From contig JACKEV010000018.1 of the NCBI GenBank assembly GCA_020632795.1, positions 1 to 64,000 of the forward strand: DNA of 64,000 nt, given 5' to 3'. Both the position numbers and the translations under genes were made by a program. Source of the DNA: Alphaproteobacteria bacterium. GTDB taxonomy: Bacteria > Myxococcota_A > UBA796 > CAJQPC01. Positions 41,791 through 51,085 of the stretch are shown one piece after another. The notes beneath the pieces are model-generated. The model ran no database searches. It worked only from the letters and a program-made list of their open reading frames with translations, and was not told where the DNA came from. The first letter of the stretch is position 1. Every line of letters starts with the position of its first letter.

Positions 41791-43631
41791 GAGGTCACCT
41801 TCCTGCGCAGGGCGTCGATGGCCTCCCGGTTCCTGGCCGAGGGGCCGTCAGCCAGTGCCTCCAGGAGCTGGTTGAGGGTCTCTTCGTGTCCCTCCTGGCC
41901 ATCGGCGGCGGCGCGCAGCAGCTCGTCCGCCTCGGGCAGCAGCCCGCCCGCGACCAGGGCCTCCCGGACCTTCTTGGAGGGCTCGCGCTGCTCCAGCAGG
42001 GCGACGCCCCGGCCGAAGTCCGCCTTGGTGAAGCGGGTGGCGACCTCCAGGGCGGCCTGCTTGTCGACGCGCCTCTTGGACTCCAGCTCCTGGATGGCGC
42101 CCAGGAGCAGCAGGGGGCTCTCCCGGCGCATCACCGAGGCCAGGGTCCGGACCAGCTCCGCCTCGGCGTAGGTGGTGCCCCGCCGCTTGAGGTTGGTGTA
42201 GCGCTTCTTGAGGTTCAGCGCCGCGAGGCGCTCGAGCAGGGCCTGCTCCTCGGCGCGGTCGTCGCCGGTCAGGGGGACGCCCTCCCCGAAGAGCTCGGAG
42301 CTGTAGTGCATGCTGCGCCGCCGCACATACCAGAGCGGCCCCAGCGCGGCGCCCACCGCGCGGGCCCAGGCCTGGTCCTCGGTGTCGACCTCGGGCTTGA
42401 TGATCTGGGGGAGGTGGGCGAGCTGGAGCTGCTGGAGCGCCAGCATGGGACTGCGGTCGCGCAGCAGCCGGGTCCGCCCGTCGGTCAGGGAGCGGCGCAA
42501 GGTCTGCAGGTCGTTCTGCAGCTCCCGCAGCTTGCCGCGCTCCACCAGGATCAGCACCAGCACCGACGTCGACGCCAGGGCCTCGCCGGAGAGCCGCAGG
42601 TCGATGGGCGGCAGCGCCAGGCTCTCCGAGATCAGGGCGGGCAGCTCATCGTGGGGGATGACCGTCAGCTCGACGTCCACCTCGGGGGGGAAGAAGCGCT
42701 GGGCGAAGTCGCTGGTGTCGATGACCCCGGCGGGCAGCGGGCCGATGGGGGGCAGCACCTGGAAGTGCTCGGCGGCCACGATGCGCTTGAGCTGGGGGCT
42801 CGCCTCCACGTCCTGGAGGTGGGCCTTGTATTGCAGCACGCTGGCCTCGCGGGTGGCCTTGGGGATCCCGGAGAAGCCCAGGCTCACGCCGCGATCCGAG
42901 CCGGCCTCCCGGCGCACCATCCAGGGGTCCACCCACACCACCGCGCCGTGGTCCAGGGCCAGCATGGCCAGGGGCAGCGCGTCCTCCGGGCTCCCCTTGG
43001 GGCTCCCGTCGACGAAGATCTCCCGAGCGACCTGGGCCCGATGCCGCAGCGAAGGGCGCCCCAGGTCCGGCGTGGGGTAGGGGATCAGCGTGAACGCGAC
43101 CCCCTCGATGATGTCGCCGTGCTCCAGCGTGCGCTGCCCGGTGACGGAGGTGGGGTAGGCGGTCACCGGGTTGGCGGTGAACTCGACCGGGCGCAGCGCC
43201 AGGATGAACAGCCCGCTGCGGGTGCGGGCCGGCGCCTGGGGCCGCTCCACCAGGCCGAAGTGGGCGTCCAGTCGCTGGCCGGTGGGGATGCTGGTCAGGT
43301 CCAGGGTGAACGCGTCGGGCACGACCACCAGCTCTCCGGCGGGGGTGACCCCGTGGCCGGCGGTGACGTGCAGGCGGGCGCGCTTGTCGTCGAGCGCGCG
43401 CACGCCCATGCCCCGGATGACCCCCCAGCCCACGGCCCGCCCCAGGTCGGCCTGGCGGCTCAGCACGTAGGTCTGGTCCCGGGTGAGGTCCCGGGCCGCC
43501 AGGAAGCGGCCGTTGAAGTAGCGGGGGCGTCGCCGGGCGTCGTTGACGATCAGGACGCCGTCCTTCAGGTAGTCCGTGACCTGCTCCTTGGTCAGCTCGA
43601 GGCGGGCGGTGATGTTCAGGAGATCAGGCAT
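41787..43631 (-). CDS. eCIS baseplate-associated protein with shared N-terminal module (614 aa)
   Basis: Overlaps the previous gene by 8 bp. Residues about 25-125 hold the module seen in its neighbours (RPRYFNGRFLAARDLTRDQTYVLSRQADLGRAVGWGVIRGMGV...LHVTAGHGVTPAGELVVV). A longer mixed region with DQAW/LGPLWYVRRRSMHYS follows, then a helical C-terminus (about 430-614) rich in leucine, glutamate and alanine. No enzyme motif. Proteins with this start are typical of eCIS clusters near the tail-fibre position; probable periphery of the baseplate. Confidence 0.65.
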   Translation of the reverse strand: MPDLLNITARLELTKEQVTDYLKDGVLIVNDARRRPRYFNGRFLAARDLTRDQTYVLSRQADLGRAVGWGVIRGMGVRALDDKRARLHVTAGHGVTPAGELVVVPDAFTLDLTSIPTGQRLDAHFGLVERPQAPARTRSGLFILALRPVEFTANPVTAYPTSVTGQRTLEHGDIIEGVAFTLIPYPTPDLGRPSLRHRAQVAREIFVDGSPKGSPEDALPLAMLALDHGAVVWVDPWMVRREAGSDRGVSLGFSGIPKATREASVLQYKAHLQDVEASPQLKRIVAAEHFQVLPPIGPLPAGVIDTSDFAQRFFPPEVDVELTVIPHDELPALISESLALPPIDLRLSGEALASTSVLVLILVERGKLRELQNDLQTLRRSLTDGRTRLLRDRSPMLALQQLQLAHLPQIIKPEVDTEDQAWARAVGAALGPLWYVRRRSMHYSSELFGEGVPLTGDDRAEEQALLERLAALNLKKRYTNLKRRGTTYAEAELVRTLASVMRRESPLLLLGAIQELESKRRVDKQAALEVATRFTKADFGRGVALLEQREPSKKVREALVAGGLLPEADELLRAAADGQEGHEETLNQLLEALADGPSARNREAIDALRRKVTS

Positions 43632-44487
43632 TCTGGGGTCCCTCCAGCCAGCGGATCAGGGCTGCGGTGGGGTAGACGAAGGGGCGGTCGGCTTCGTAGT
43701 GTGGGACCGCAGCCCCGACGGTACGGACCGGGCGGTGGGCCAGCGTGACAGCGGCGTCTGCGGCCAGCGCCGGGGCTGGGGCCGTCGGGATGACGACCTG
43801 CGCCAGGAAGATGTCCGGCGGGGTCTTCTCCTCGTTGCCCTTCCAGGCGCCCAGGATCCGGGTGTGGACGGCCGCGCGCCAGTCCTCGAAGCTCTGGCCC
43901 CGGGCGGGCGTGGGCCAGAGGTTGTCGGGCTTCGGGATCGCGTCGGTGCCGCGCAGGCGCAGCTCCAGCGCGTAGCTGTCGCGCGTGCGGTGGGGGACCG
44001 TCGCGCTCAGGGCGTCGTAGGGGCCGGCGGCGAAGGCCGGCGTGCGCCCTTGGGGGCAGGCGTGGAAGCGCAGGAGCAGCGCGGCGTGGACCCCCCGCAC
44101 GAAGCCACCATCAGCGTCTCGCCAGGACTCATTGAGCCGGCGGATCCGCCAGTTCTCCTCCTTGCCGCTGTCCTTCTCGGGCGGCGGGTTCCATTCATAC
44201 CAGCGCTTGAGGTTGATGCAGGCGAGGCGGGGCACTTCCACCAGCCGCCCGAAGGGATCGATGGCCAGCCCCGGATCCACCTGCAGCTCGTCCTTGTCCA
44301 CCTTGTAGGAGACCTCGAGCCCGGCGGCGGTGCCCGAGCCGTGCAGGTAGGCCAGGGTTCGCGCCAGGCGCCCCCGGTGGTAGGACTGCTCGGCGGTGAA
44401 GTCGCTCGCGTCCAGGTTCACCCCCTCGGCGTAGAACGGCCGCTCGGGGGGAGAGAGGACCTCGTCGCGGTCGTCGCTTTGGCTCAT
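43624..44487 (-). CDS. eCIS baseplate-associated protein, short module version (287 aa)
   Basis: ATG at 44487 chosen (7 nt after AAGGAG); a GTG directly upstream is also possible. Residues about 18-100 contain YAEGVNLDASDFTAEQSYHRGRLARTL, LHGSGTAAGLEV and LQVDPGLAIDPFGRLVEV, the same module as in the 614 and 1820 aa proteins. The rest is mixed alpha/beta with no catalytic motif. Starts within the stop of the gpI gene (TGATG). Likely a structural protein at the outer baseplate. Confidence 0.65.
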   Translation of the reverse strand: MSQSDDRDEVLSPPERPFYAEGVNLDASDFTAEQSYHRGRLARTLAYLHGSGTAAGLEVSYKVDKDELQVDPGLAIDPFGRLVEVPRLACINLKRWYEWNPPPEKDSGKEENWRIRRLNESWRDADGGFVRGVHAALLLRFHACPQGRTPAFAAGPYDALSATVPHRTRDSYALELRLRGTDAIPKPDNLWPTPARGQSFEDWRAAVHTRILGAWKGNEEKTPPDIFLAQVVIPTAPAPALAADAAVTLAHRPVRTVGAAVPHYEADRPFVYPTAALIRWLEGPQNA

Positions 44488-46832
44488 CACACATCTCCTT
44501 CCAGGCGGGGGTCGAGGCTGGGGGCCTGACGCAGCCGGTCCTGGATGCCCAGGCGGCTGCGGCCCAGTTCGAAGGGCCGCGCCGTGGCATCAGCGGTGGG
44601 GCGGGTGTCGACGCCGACCAGCGCGCTCAGGCCGACGATCAGGCTGCGGTCCGTCTCGTGGACCTCGGTGACCACATGGGCCGGGATCTCCCGGGCGACC
44701 ACCCGCCGCACCCGGCCGATGACCTCCGGGGGCAGCCCGGCGTGGACCAGCACGAGGACCCGGTGGGCCAGGTCGTCGTACAGGCGGTCGATCTGCGCGA
44801 TCTCCGATCGGCTCTTGAGGAGGTCGTCACGGAACAGGGCCAGGAAGGCCTTCTGTGCTTCATCGCCCAGGAACAGGGTGTCGCCGACGAAGCTGTTGCC
44901 GCTGACGGCCAGGCCGGCCAGCAGGGGGTCGTCCTCGTCGGCCAGGTCTGCGCCCAGGATGGTCGCGACCGTGCGCCGCAGCCGCCAGCCCTCCAGCACG
45001 ATGACGTCCCGGCGCGCCACCGCATCGTCGCTCACCGCGTCCAGGGCCATCGTCAGCCCCCACAGCGTGCCCCGCCAGCGGAACTGCTCGGTGGCCTGGG
45101 TCAGCAGGCGGCGGCGCACCTCGGCCGGCCAGCTGGGGTCCAGGGCGAAGCCGAGCCAGCCCGCCAGCCAGTCCAGGGCGCCCGCCGGGGTGATCCGGGG
45201 GTCGGTCAGCCGCCAGGACTCGGCGACGAGGTCCTCCATCCGGGTCAGCTCCCCTTCGAACAGCCCCAGCCAGCGCTCCAGGAAGTCGGCGCCGGTGGCG
45301 GCGTCGGGGGCGTCGGCGTCCGGGCCGAAGCGGTCCTCGTGGTACAGCTCCGGCAGGTAGTGGGTCACATACGAGAAGCGCGGCGCCCAGGCCCGCACCG
45401 CCGCCAGCTCGGGGGAGGAGCGGCCGTCGCCGTGCAGCGTCGCCTGCACCCACAGGTAGCGACCCTGAAGGGTGCGGACCGCGCGCCCGGGGCGCTGGAT
45501 GAGCGCCGTGAACAGCCCGGCCCGGTCGGGGTGGGGCGCGCAGGGCAGGAGACCCGGGTGGAGGGGCAGCTCGGAGGCCTGGGGCAGCCAGGCGCCCTGG
45601 GGGGCGTCCGCCGCGTCCCCGGGAACCGCGCCGAAGCGGTGGGGGTGCCACGCCTCCGGGGCGTCGGGCGGGGTGGGCTCGTCGGAGGCGGCCAGCCGCA
45701 GCTCGACCCCGCACCCGGGCGGCAGCACGGCCTCCACGTAGAGTCGATGCCAGGAGATGCCCGCCTGACCGGCATCAAAGGGGCGCGCGCTGCTGGCGTC
45801 GGCCTGGCGTGGGACCGACGGAAGAGAGAGCCGCTTGAGGGTGGTGGGTCGGCCGCCGCTGCGGACGTGGGGCGTCGGGCTGGGGGCGTGGACGAAGGGA
45901 CCGCCGTCGTGGTCACGCAGAGGGTGGACGTCCCCCAGCGCCCAGGCGGTCGGCGCGCCGGGCTGCAGGGGGAAGACCAGGGCCTCGGGGACCTTGGGGG
46001 CTTCGGCGAGGGCGACCATCACGGCGACCTGGTCCACGCCGAACCAGGCCAGGCTCCAGGGGAAGCGCACCCCGGCGAGCGCGACGCTGTGGGTGGGCGC
46101 GCCGTCGGGGTCCAGCAGCCGGAGTCGGGCTGCGTCGTCGCCCCAGGTGAGGACCGCCAGGCGCCCGTCGGCGCTGCACGCCAAGGCGACGGCTCGCGCG
46201 CCGTTCAGCCAGCCCGCGTCCGGGTGGATGACCTCGATGGTGGGCCGCACCGGGCCGTCGGGGTCGGGCCGGAAGGTGTCGGGGCGGACCTCCACGTAGG
46301 GGGGCTCGTGGGTGGGGGTGCCGGTCCAGCGGCCCAGGCCGCCGTCTCGGGACAGCAGCCAGGCGCCGCCCTGGGGCCGAGGGGCCACCCGCCAGGCGGG
46401 GAAGCCGGTCAACGTGAGGGGCGCCCAGCTCCGCCGCAGGTCCGCCAACACCACCCGGCCGGCGATCGCCACGGTCAGCACGCCGTCCCAGCCGGCGGCC
46501 AGGTCGGTGATGATCTCGAAGGGAGCGGCGATGTCCCGGCCGTCCCGGTCCTGCTGGGGGAGGATGGGGACCGGATCCGGGGTGACGCCGCTCGCCAGGA
46601 CCGTCGACCGCCCCTGTCGCAGCCCGGAGGCCGCGAGGTTGCCGTAGGCGTCGGTGCTGGCGGGGGTGCGGTTGAGGCGCGCGGTGGCCACGGCCTCGTC
46701 TTCGACGAGCGGACGGGCGCGCCGGCTGGCCATGCGCAGGGTCCCCCGCGCGGCGTCCCAGCGCGCCTCCGGGGAGGGACGCCAGTCCTCCGCCCGCGCG
46801 AGCATCCACGATCGCAGCCCGTTGGCGTCCAC
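44487..46832 (-). CDS. Baseplate protein gpI-like (Afp12-like), with N-terminal beta domain (781 aa)
   Basis: The C-terminal ~330 residues match the phage tail protein I class: YLPELYHED, FLERWLGLFEGELTRMEDLVAESWRLTDPRITPAGALDWLAGWLGF, WRGTLWGLTMALD. The N-terminal ~430 residues form repeated beta segments (propeller-like: GWDGVLTVAIAGRVVLADLRR, LNGARAVALACSADGRLAVLTW), as in long eCIS versions of this protein. gpI joins gpJ in the baseplate wedge. Stop and start overlap with the genes on each side. Confidence 0.85.
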   Translation of the reverse strand: MDANGLRSWMLARAEDWRPSPEARWDAARGTLRMASRRARPLVEDEAVATARLNRTPASTDAYGNLAASGLRQGRSTVLASGVTPDPVPILPQQDRDGRDIAAPFEIITDLAAGWDGVLTVAIAGRVVLADLRRSWAPLTLTGFPAWRVAPRPQGGAWLLSRDGGLGRWTGTPTHEPPYVEVRPDTFRPDPDGPVRPTIEVIHPDAGWLNGARAVALACSADGRLAVLTWGDDAARLRLLDPDGAPTHSVALAGVRFPWSLAWFGVDQVAVMVALAEAPKVPEALVFPLQPGAPTAWALGDVHPLRDHDGGPFVHAPSPTPHVRSGGRPTTLKRLSLPSVPRQADASSARPFDAGQAGISWHRLYVEAVLPPGCGVELRLAASDEPTPPDAPEAWHPHRFGAVPGDAADAPQGAWLPQASELPLHPGLLPCAPHPDRAGLFTALIQRPGRAVRTLQGRYLWVQATLHGDGRSSPELAAVRAWAPRFSYVTHYLPELYHEDRFGPDADAPDAATGADFLERWLGLFEGELTRMEDLVAESWRLTDPRITPAGALDWLAGWLGFALDPSWPAEVRRRLLTQATEQFRWRGTLWGLTMALDAVSDDAVARRDVIVLEGWRLRRTVATILGADLADEDDPLLAGLAVSGNSFVGDTLFLGDEAQKAFLALFRDDLLKSRSEIAQIDRLYDDLAHRVLVLVHAGLPPEVIGRVRRVVAREIPAHVVTEVHETDRSLIVGLSALVGVDTRPTADATARPFELGRSRLGIQDRLRQAPSLDPRLEGDV

Positions 46833-46833
46833 G

Positions 46834-49104
46834 TCAGCAGACCTCCGGGACCACGGGGATGCCCCAGGTCCGCGCGCCCTGGGCGGCCCCGTCGACGTCC
46901 TGCGGGTCGACGTAGGGCCCAGCCGTGCCCTGGAGGTGGGTCGGCGGGGGCTGGTCGGTCACCACGGTGAAGGCGGCCAGCTCGGGGAGCTGCCAGGCGG
47001 TCATGGAGACCGAGGCGGCCCCGTCACCCTGGAGCGGGCGCCAGGCCCAGTGCCCGCCCTGCCAGGCGAACAGGTTCACGCCGAGCAGCTCGTCGACCCC
47101 GGGCACCCGGGCGACCACGACCTCGATCTCCCGGTCGCGCACCGCCCGCCCCAGCGGCCAGCCTCGCCCGTCGGCGTAGGGGCCGCCGGGGGACAGCGGC
47201 CACAGGTACCGGCGCACCGCCTCCCGGACGGCGGTGAGGGTCTCGTCCCGGCCATACCCGGACCGCACCTCGATCCCCACGGTGACGCCGATGGGCACGT
47301 ACTCACAGCCGATGACATACATCTCGGTGGCCAGGGGCCGGCGCGGGTCCAGCCAGCCGTACACCGCCTCGATGAAGCGGCGGTCCGGGCGCGGGTTGGG
47401 CGGGGCGTAGCCGGGCGCGTCGGGCAGCACCATCACCGACACCACCCCGGGCACCCCCAGCTTGCGCTGATGGGGCTTGAAGTGCTCCAGCAGCTCGACG
47501 CGGCCCACCCGCACGCCGGGGGTGACGCGGGCCAGCTCGCGGTAGTCCTGGCCGGTCACCGCGCGGTTTCGGTGGCGCAGCCAGGCGGGCAGGCGGCGCT
47601 CGGCCTCCGCCAGGGTCTCGGCGTCCACCCCGCCGGTGGTGGGCAGGGGCTGGAGGACCTTCAAGGGGCGGTTGACCACAGCCCCCGCGTCGTCGAAGGC
47701 GCGGAGCTGCTTGAGGGAGCCGGCGGGCAGGTTGCCGGCGCTGCCGCCGCCAAACCGCATGGTCCGGACCCGGATCCGCGCCCCCGGAGGCGGCACCAGC
47801 CCGAACAGCCCGTCCCCGAAGTGGACCCGACCGGCCTCGGCGTCCAGGCTGTACGCCTGGAGATGTGGGCTGGCCTGGGCGAGGTCCGCGAGCTGCGTCC
47901 AGGGCACGTAGCGCTTGTCCTGCTCGACCTCGAGCTGAAGCGAGGCGGGCTCCACGGACCGGCCGGGCAGCTCGAAGACCTGATCGGCGGTGCCGTCGCT
48001 CTGACCGAGGACCGTGGGGGGCACGACGACGTGCTGCTCGACCTCCACCGCGTTGATGCCCGCCCAGCGCAGCCGGAGCTGGTGGGTCGCCCCGGTCAGG
48101 CGCAGGCGCAGCCAGGTCACCATGCGGGCGGCCTGCACCGGGTCATCGACGCGCGGAGGCAGGTCCCCGGAGCCGGCCTTCAGGTCCGTGAGCACGTCGT
48201 TGGGTGGCGCCCAGAGCAGATCCTCGGCCGCCAGGCCGGTGGGCAGGGCCAGCTCCACCACGCCCGCGCGGTTCAGACCGTCGGTGGTGTCGCTGTGCGG
48301 CTCCAGAGCGACATAGCGCACCTTGCGGTCGCCATCGACGCGTCGGCCGACCGCCACCTCCCAGGTGGAGGGCACCCGCAGGCGCTCGGCGACCGGCCGG
48401 GCGTCGCCGGTGAAGGGGTCGAAGGGCTCGTCGGTGGGCACCACGCCCACCCGCACGCGCCAGCCCCCGCTGGCCAGCTCTCGGCGGACCACGTCCACAT
48501 CGGCTGTCGGCGCGGCGACCAGGGCCACCCAGAGGGCCTGATCGATGCTCTCCGCGGCCACGTCCACGGGGCCGGCCCCCTCCACGAACAGAGGGGTGCT
48601 GACGTAGGGCGTGACGTCCAGGTCATCGGCCCCCTCGGGGGCGTACAGCTCGGTGAGGGAGGGCATCAGGGCGTCGAGCTGCTGCATCTCGGCCTCGGTG
48701 GGCCGGCGCTTGATGTAGACATGGCCCAGCACCGGCAGGACGTGCAGCTCGGTGAGGGTGCGGAAGGGCACCGGCTTGTCGACGCGCAGCCCGGCGCGCA
48801 GGCGCTGGCCGACGGTCGCGTCCTCCTCGTCCAGGCGAATCGACACAATCCCCCGGGCCGGCTGTGCCGGGCGGAGGGGTTTGTTCAGCAGCCGCAGGAA
48901 GGCCAGCCGCTGCCGCTCCGGGAGCCGGTTGACCCGATACAGGAGCGCGTCCCCCAGCCAGGCGAACAGCTCGATGAGGGTGCGGCCCGGGTCGCCGGGC
49001 AGCGGGTGGGTGTACTCGGGGGTGTGGGCCGGGATGCGGGCGACCAGCTCCTCGACGAGGTCGTCAAAGCTGCGGTCGTCCAGGACGGGCGGTTGGATGG
49101 GCAT
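46834..49104 (-). CDS. Baseplate J/gp6-like protein (Afp11-like, 756 aa)
   Basis: N-terminus LDDRSFDDLVEELVARIPAHTPEYTHP followed by GDPGRTLIELFAWLGDALLYRVNRLPERQ is the classic start of large baseplate J proteins. The middle has GRVHFGDGLFGLVPPPGARIRVRTMRFGGGSAGNLPAGSL, and the C-terminal half GGVDAETLAEAERRLPAWLRHRNRAVTGQDYRELARVTPGVRVGRVEL is equally typical. Forms the wedge with gpI and gp25. Starts 3 bp after the gp25 gene. Confidence 0.92.
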   Translation of the reverse strand: MPIQPPVLDDRSFDDLVEELVARIPAHTPEYTHPLPGDPGRTLIELFAWLGDALLYRVNRLPERQRLAFLRLLNKPLRPAQPARGIVSIRLDEEDATVGQRLRAGLRVDKPVPFRTLTELHVLPVLGHVYIKRRPTEAEMQQLDALMPSLTELYAPEGADDLDVTPYVSTPLFVEGAGPVDVAAESIDQALWVALVAAPTADVDVVRRELASGGWRVRVGVVPTDEPFDPFTGDARPVAERLRVPSTWEVAVGRRVDGDRKVRYVALEPHSDTTDGLNRAGVVELALPTGLAAEDLLWAPPNDVLTDLKAGSGDLPPRVDDPVQAARMVTWLRLRLTGATHQLRLRWAGINAVEVEQHVVVPPTVLGQSDGTADQVFELPGRSVEPASLQLEVEQDKRYVPWTQLADLAQASPHLQAYSLDAEAGRVHFGDGLFGLVPPPGARIRVRTMRFGGGSAGNLPAGSLKQLRAFDDAGAVVNRPLKVLQPLPTTGGVDAETLAEAERRLPAWLRHRNRAVTGQDYRELARVTPGVRVGRVELLEHFKPHQRKLGVPGVVSVMVLPDAPGYAPPNPRPDRRFIEAVYGWLDPRRPLATEMYVIGCEYVPIGVTVGIEVRSGYGRDETLTAVREAVRRYLWPLSPGGPYADGRGWPLGRAVRDREIEVVVARVPGVDELLGVNLFAWQGGHWAWRPLQGDGAASVSMTAWQLPELAAFTVVTDQPPPTHLQGTAGPYVDPQDVDGAAQGARTWGIPVVPEVC

Positions 49105-49106
49105 CC

Positions 49107-49499
49107 TCAGGACTCCAGCTCAAGGGTCAGCCCCAGGGTGCGGGGCTCGCCGGTCCGGCGCAGGCGGTAGGCGATCTCCACCCGCACCTCGGCGGGACGG
49201 CCTGGTCGCTCCATCACCTCGACCCGGTCCAGGGCGACGCGAGGCTCCCAGCGCTCCAGGGACTCCATCACCCGCTCGCGGATGCGCGCTCGCGTGGAGA
49301 GCGTGTTGGGCTGGTGCAGGAACTCCTGCAAGCCCGCGCCGAAGCCGGGCCGCCGGAGCTGCTCCCCGGGGCGGGTGGACAGGATGACCTGGATGGTCTC
49401 GCGCACGCTGCGATCCAGGTCGGGCCAGGCCAGCCGGCCGCCTTCGGGGCGGGGCAGCAGAGGCCACCCGATCGGCTCGGGGGAGAGGCGACTCATCAT
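49107..49499 (-). CDS. Baseplate wedge gp25-like protein (Afp9-like, 130 aa)
   Basis: Starts MMSRLSPEPIGWPLLPRPEGG with ATGA overlap to the upstream stop. Conserved family features are visible: LDRSVRETIQVILSTRPGEQLRRPGFGAGLQEFLHQPN, then RIRERVMESLERWEPRVALDRVEV. gp25 is the central small wedge protein that links the baseplate to the sheath. The length is normal for the family. Confidence 0.93.
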   Translation of the reverse strand: MMSRLSPEPIGWPLLPRPEGGRLAWPDLDRSVRETIQVILSTRPGEQLRRPGFGAGLQEFLHQPNTLSTRARIRERVMESLERWEPRVALDRVEVMERPGRPAEVRVEIAYRLRRTGEPRTLGLTLELES

Positions 49500-51085
49500 G
49501 ACTCCCGGTTGGTGGGGATCGGGAAGCAGATCTTGACCCAGGGCAGCCACCAGAAGATCCAGTGCAGCAGGTAGAGGATGATATACAATAGGAAGAAGGC
49601 GCAGATCGTGATGATCGGGATGTTGAACCCGCAGATCCATCCAGGGAAGCTCCCCTTGGCGCCCTCCTGGATGTTGCCCTTGAAGACCTGCTTCGGCGTA
49701 TTCGCCCCCACGAAGTCAAACAGATCCTGGGGGATCTCAAACGCCACGTTGGGGCGCAGCGACTTGAAGAAGTCACGGGAGATGCCGGGGAGCTTGATCG
49801 AGGTCGGCTGCACCTCGGCCGGGCCGGGCTCATACCACTCTGCGATGGTGAACACCGCGCTCTCATCGGTCCAGACGAGCCGGGGCGGGCAGCCGTCATC
49901 GCGACGGACGCGGGCGAAGCAGCGCACCACGTAGCGGGCGCTGCGGCGCCCATAGCGGGGGATCCCGGAGGCGATCTGGTCGTAGCGCTGCTGCGCGGCG
50001 CCCTGCAGGCAGCGCTGGAGCCGCCGGGCCTGTCGCGTGGTGATCTTCGGCCAGGCCCTTGGCATCTCGACGGCGGCGTCGTCTCCGCTGATCAGCGCGG
50101 CGGCGGCCTGCCGGAGGTGCTCGAAGGTGGTCCGCGCCTGGCCGGATGGGAAGCTCAGCGTGATCGTGTTGAGTGCTTTCGCCAGCTCGCTGTCCGCGTC
50201 CTCCAGGGCGTCGAACTGGATGAGCAGGGCGCGGAGGAGTTGGATGTAGTCGTCGACGTCCTCGGTCACCGCGCTGGCCTGATCGAGCTGGGTCGCGGTC
50301 AGCATGCCCCAGCTCCGCATGTCCTCGCGGCCGACCTTCTGTTCGAGATCGATCCGGGTCTCTCCCGCGCTCGGCGCACCCCGAAGGCGTACAGTCTGCC
50401 CGGCCCAGGGGACCGTGCGGGGGGCCTTTGTGGTGAGGTAGGTGGGGATGACGTGGGCGAGGTCCGCGTCGGCGATTCGGGCGGGCTCGCGCTGGGCTAC
50501 CTCGGATGACGCCAGGGGGATCAGACCATAGAGCAGGGTTCGCCCGCAGGCCTCCATCACGTCCGGAGGGGGAAGGAACAAGGGTGTGACGCGCTCGGCG
50601 AGCGGGGAGGGCGTCGCCAGGTGACGGTCGACCTCGGGGTGCCCGGCGCCGGGGGCGCGGCGGCGGCGGGGGTCGGGATCCTCGTCGCGCTGGAGGTCGT
50701 CCTCGATCTCCACCCAGCCCTCGATCTTCTCGTCGCGGACGACCCAGCGCTCCTGTCGGTCGGGGTGCTCCCGACTGACGCGCCGAACCACCAGCCCCGC
50801 GCTCTCGATCTTGCGGGGATCCAGGCGGGGGAAGCCGGGCATCTCACACACAAGCTCGGTCAGCGCGAGGTGGAAGGTGCGGTGCACAGGCTGGTAGAGC
50901 AGCAGGCCGTTGTCGTCGGTGGGTGTGGGGCGGTCCTGGTTGAGGGCCGCGCGGCCCGCCGGGGAGCGCAGCGCGTCGAGCACCGCCGGCAGGAACTGCT
51001 GGTCCGTCCGCTTGAGGATGGCGGGCGCCCTGCCCTGGCCCGGGAAGAGGCGGGGGAAGCGCGCGATGGTGGCGTGGTCTACCAT
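49496..51085 (-). CDS. eCIS protein with C-terminal membrane segment (529 aa)
   Basis: ATG at 51085, overlapping the gpV stop by 7 bp. Residues 1-470 are soluble-looking, mostly helical in the second half, with acidic loops (DEDPDPRRRRAPGAG). The final ~50 residues contain a long hydrophobic stretch from IPIITICAFF through LLHWIFWW, ending KICFPIPTNRES. This is the place where PAAR normally sits. A membrane-spanning tail within a baseplate operon suggests anchoring the particle to the inner membrane or reaching a target membrane; this is inference. Family not named. Confidence 0.7.
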   Translation of the reverse strand: MVDHATIARFPRLFPGQGRAPAILKRTDQQFLPAVLDALRSPAGRAALNQDRPTPTDDNGLLLYQPVHRTFHLALTELVCEMPGFPRLDPRKIESAGLVVRRVSREHPDRQERWVVRDEKIEGWVEIEDDLQRDEDPDPRRRRAPGAGHPEVDRHLATPSPLAERVTPLFLPPPDVMEACGRTLLYGLIPLASSEVAQREPARIADADLAHVIPTYLTTKAPRTVPWAGQTVRLRGAPSAGETRIDLEQKVGREDMRSWGMLTATQLDQASAVTEDVDDYIQLLRALLIQFDALEDADSELAKALNTITLSFPSGQARTTFEHLRQAAAALISGDDAAVEMPRAWPKITTRQARRLQRCLQGAAQQRYDQIASGIPRYGRRSARYVVRCFARVRRDDGCPPRLVWTDESAVFTIAEWYEPGPAEVQPTSIKLPGISRDFFKSLRPNVAFEIPQDLFDFVGANTPKQVFKGNIQEGAKGSFPGWICGFNIPIITICAFFLLYIILYLLHWIFWWLPWVKICFPIPTNRES

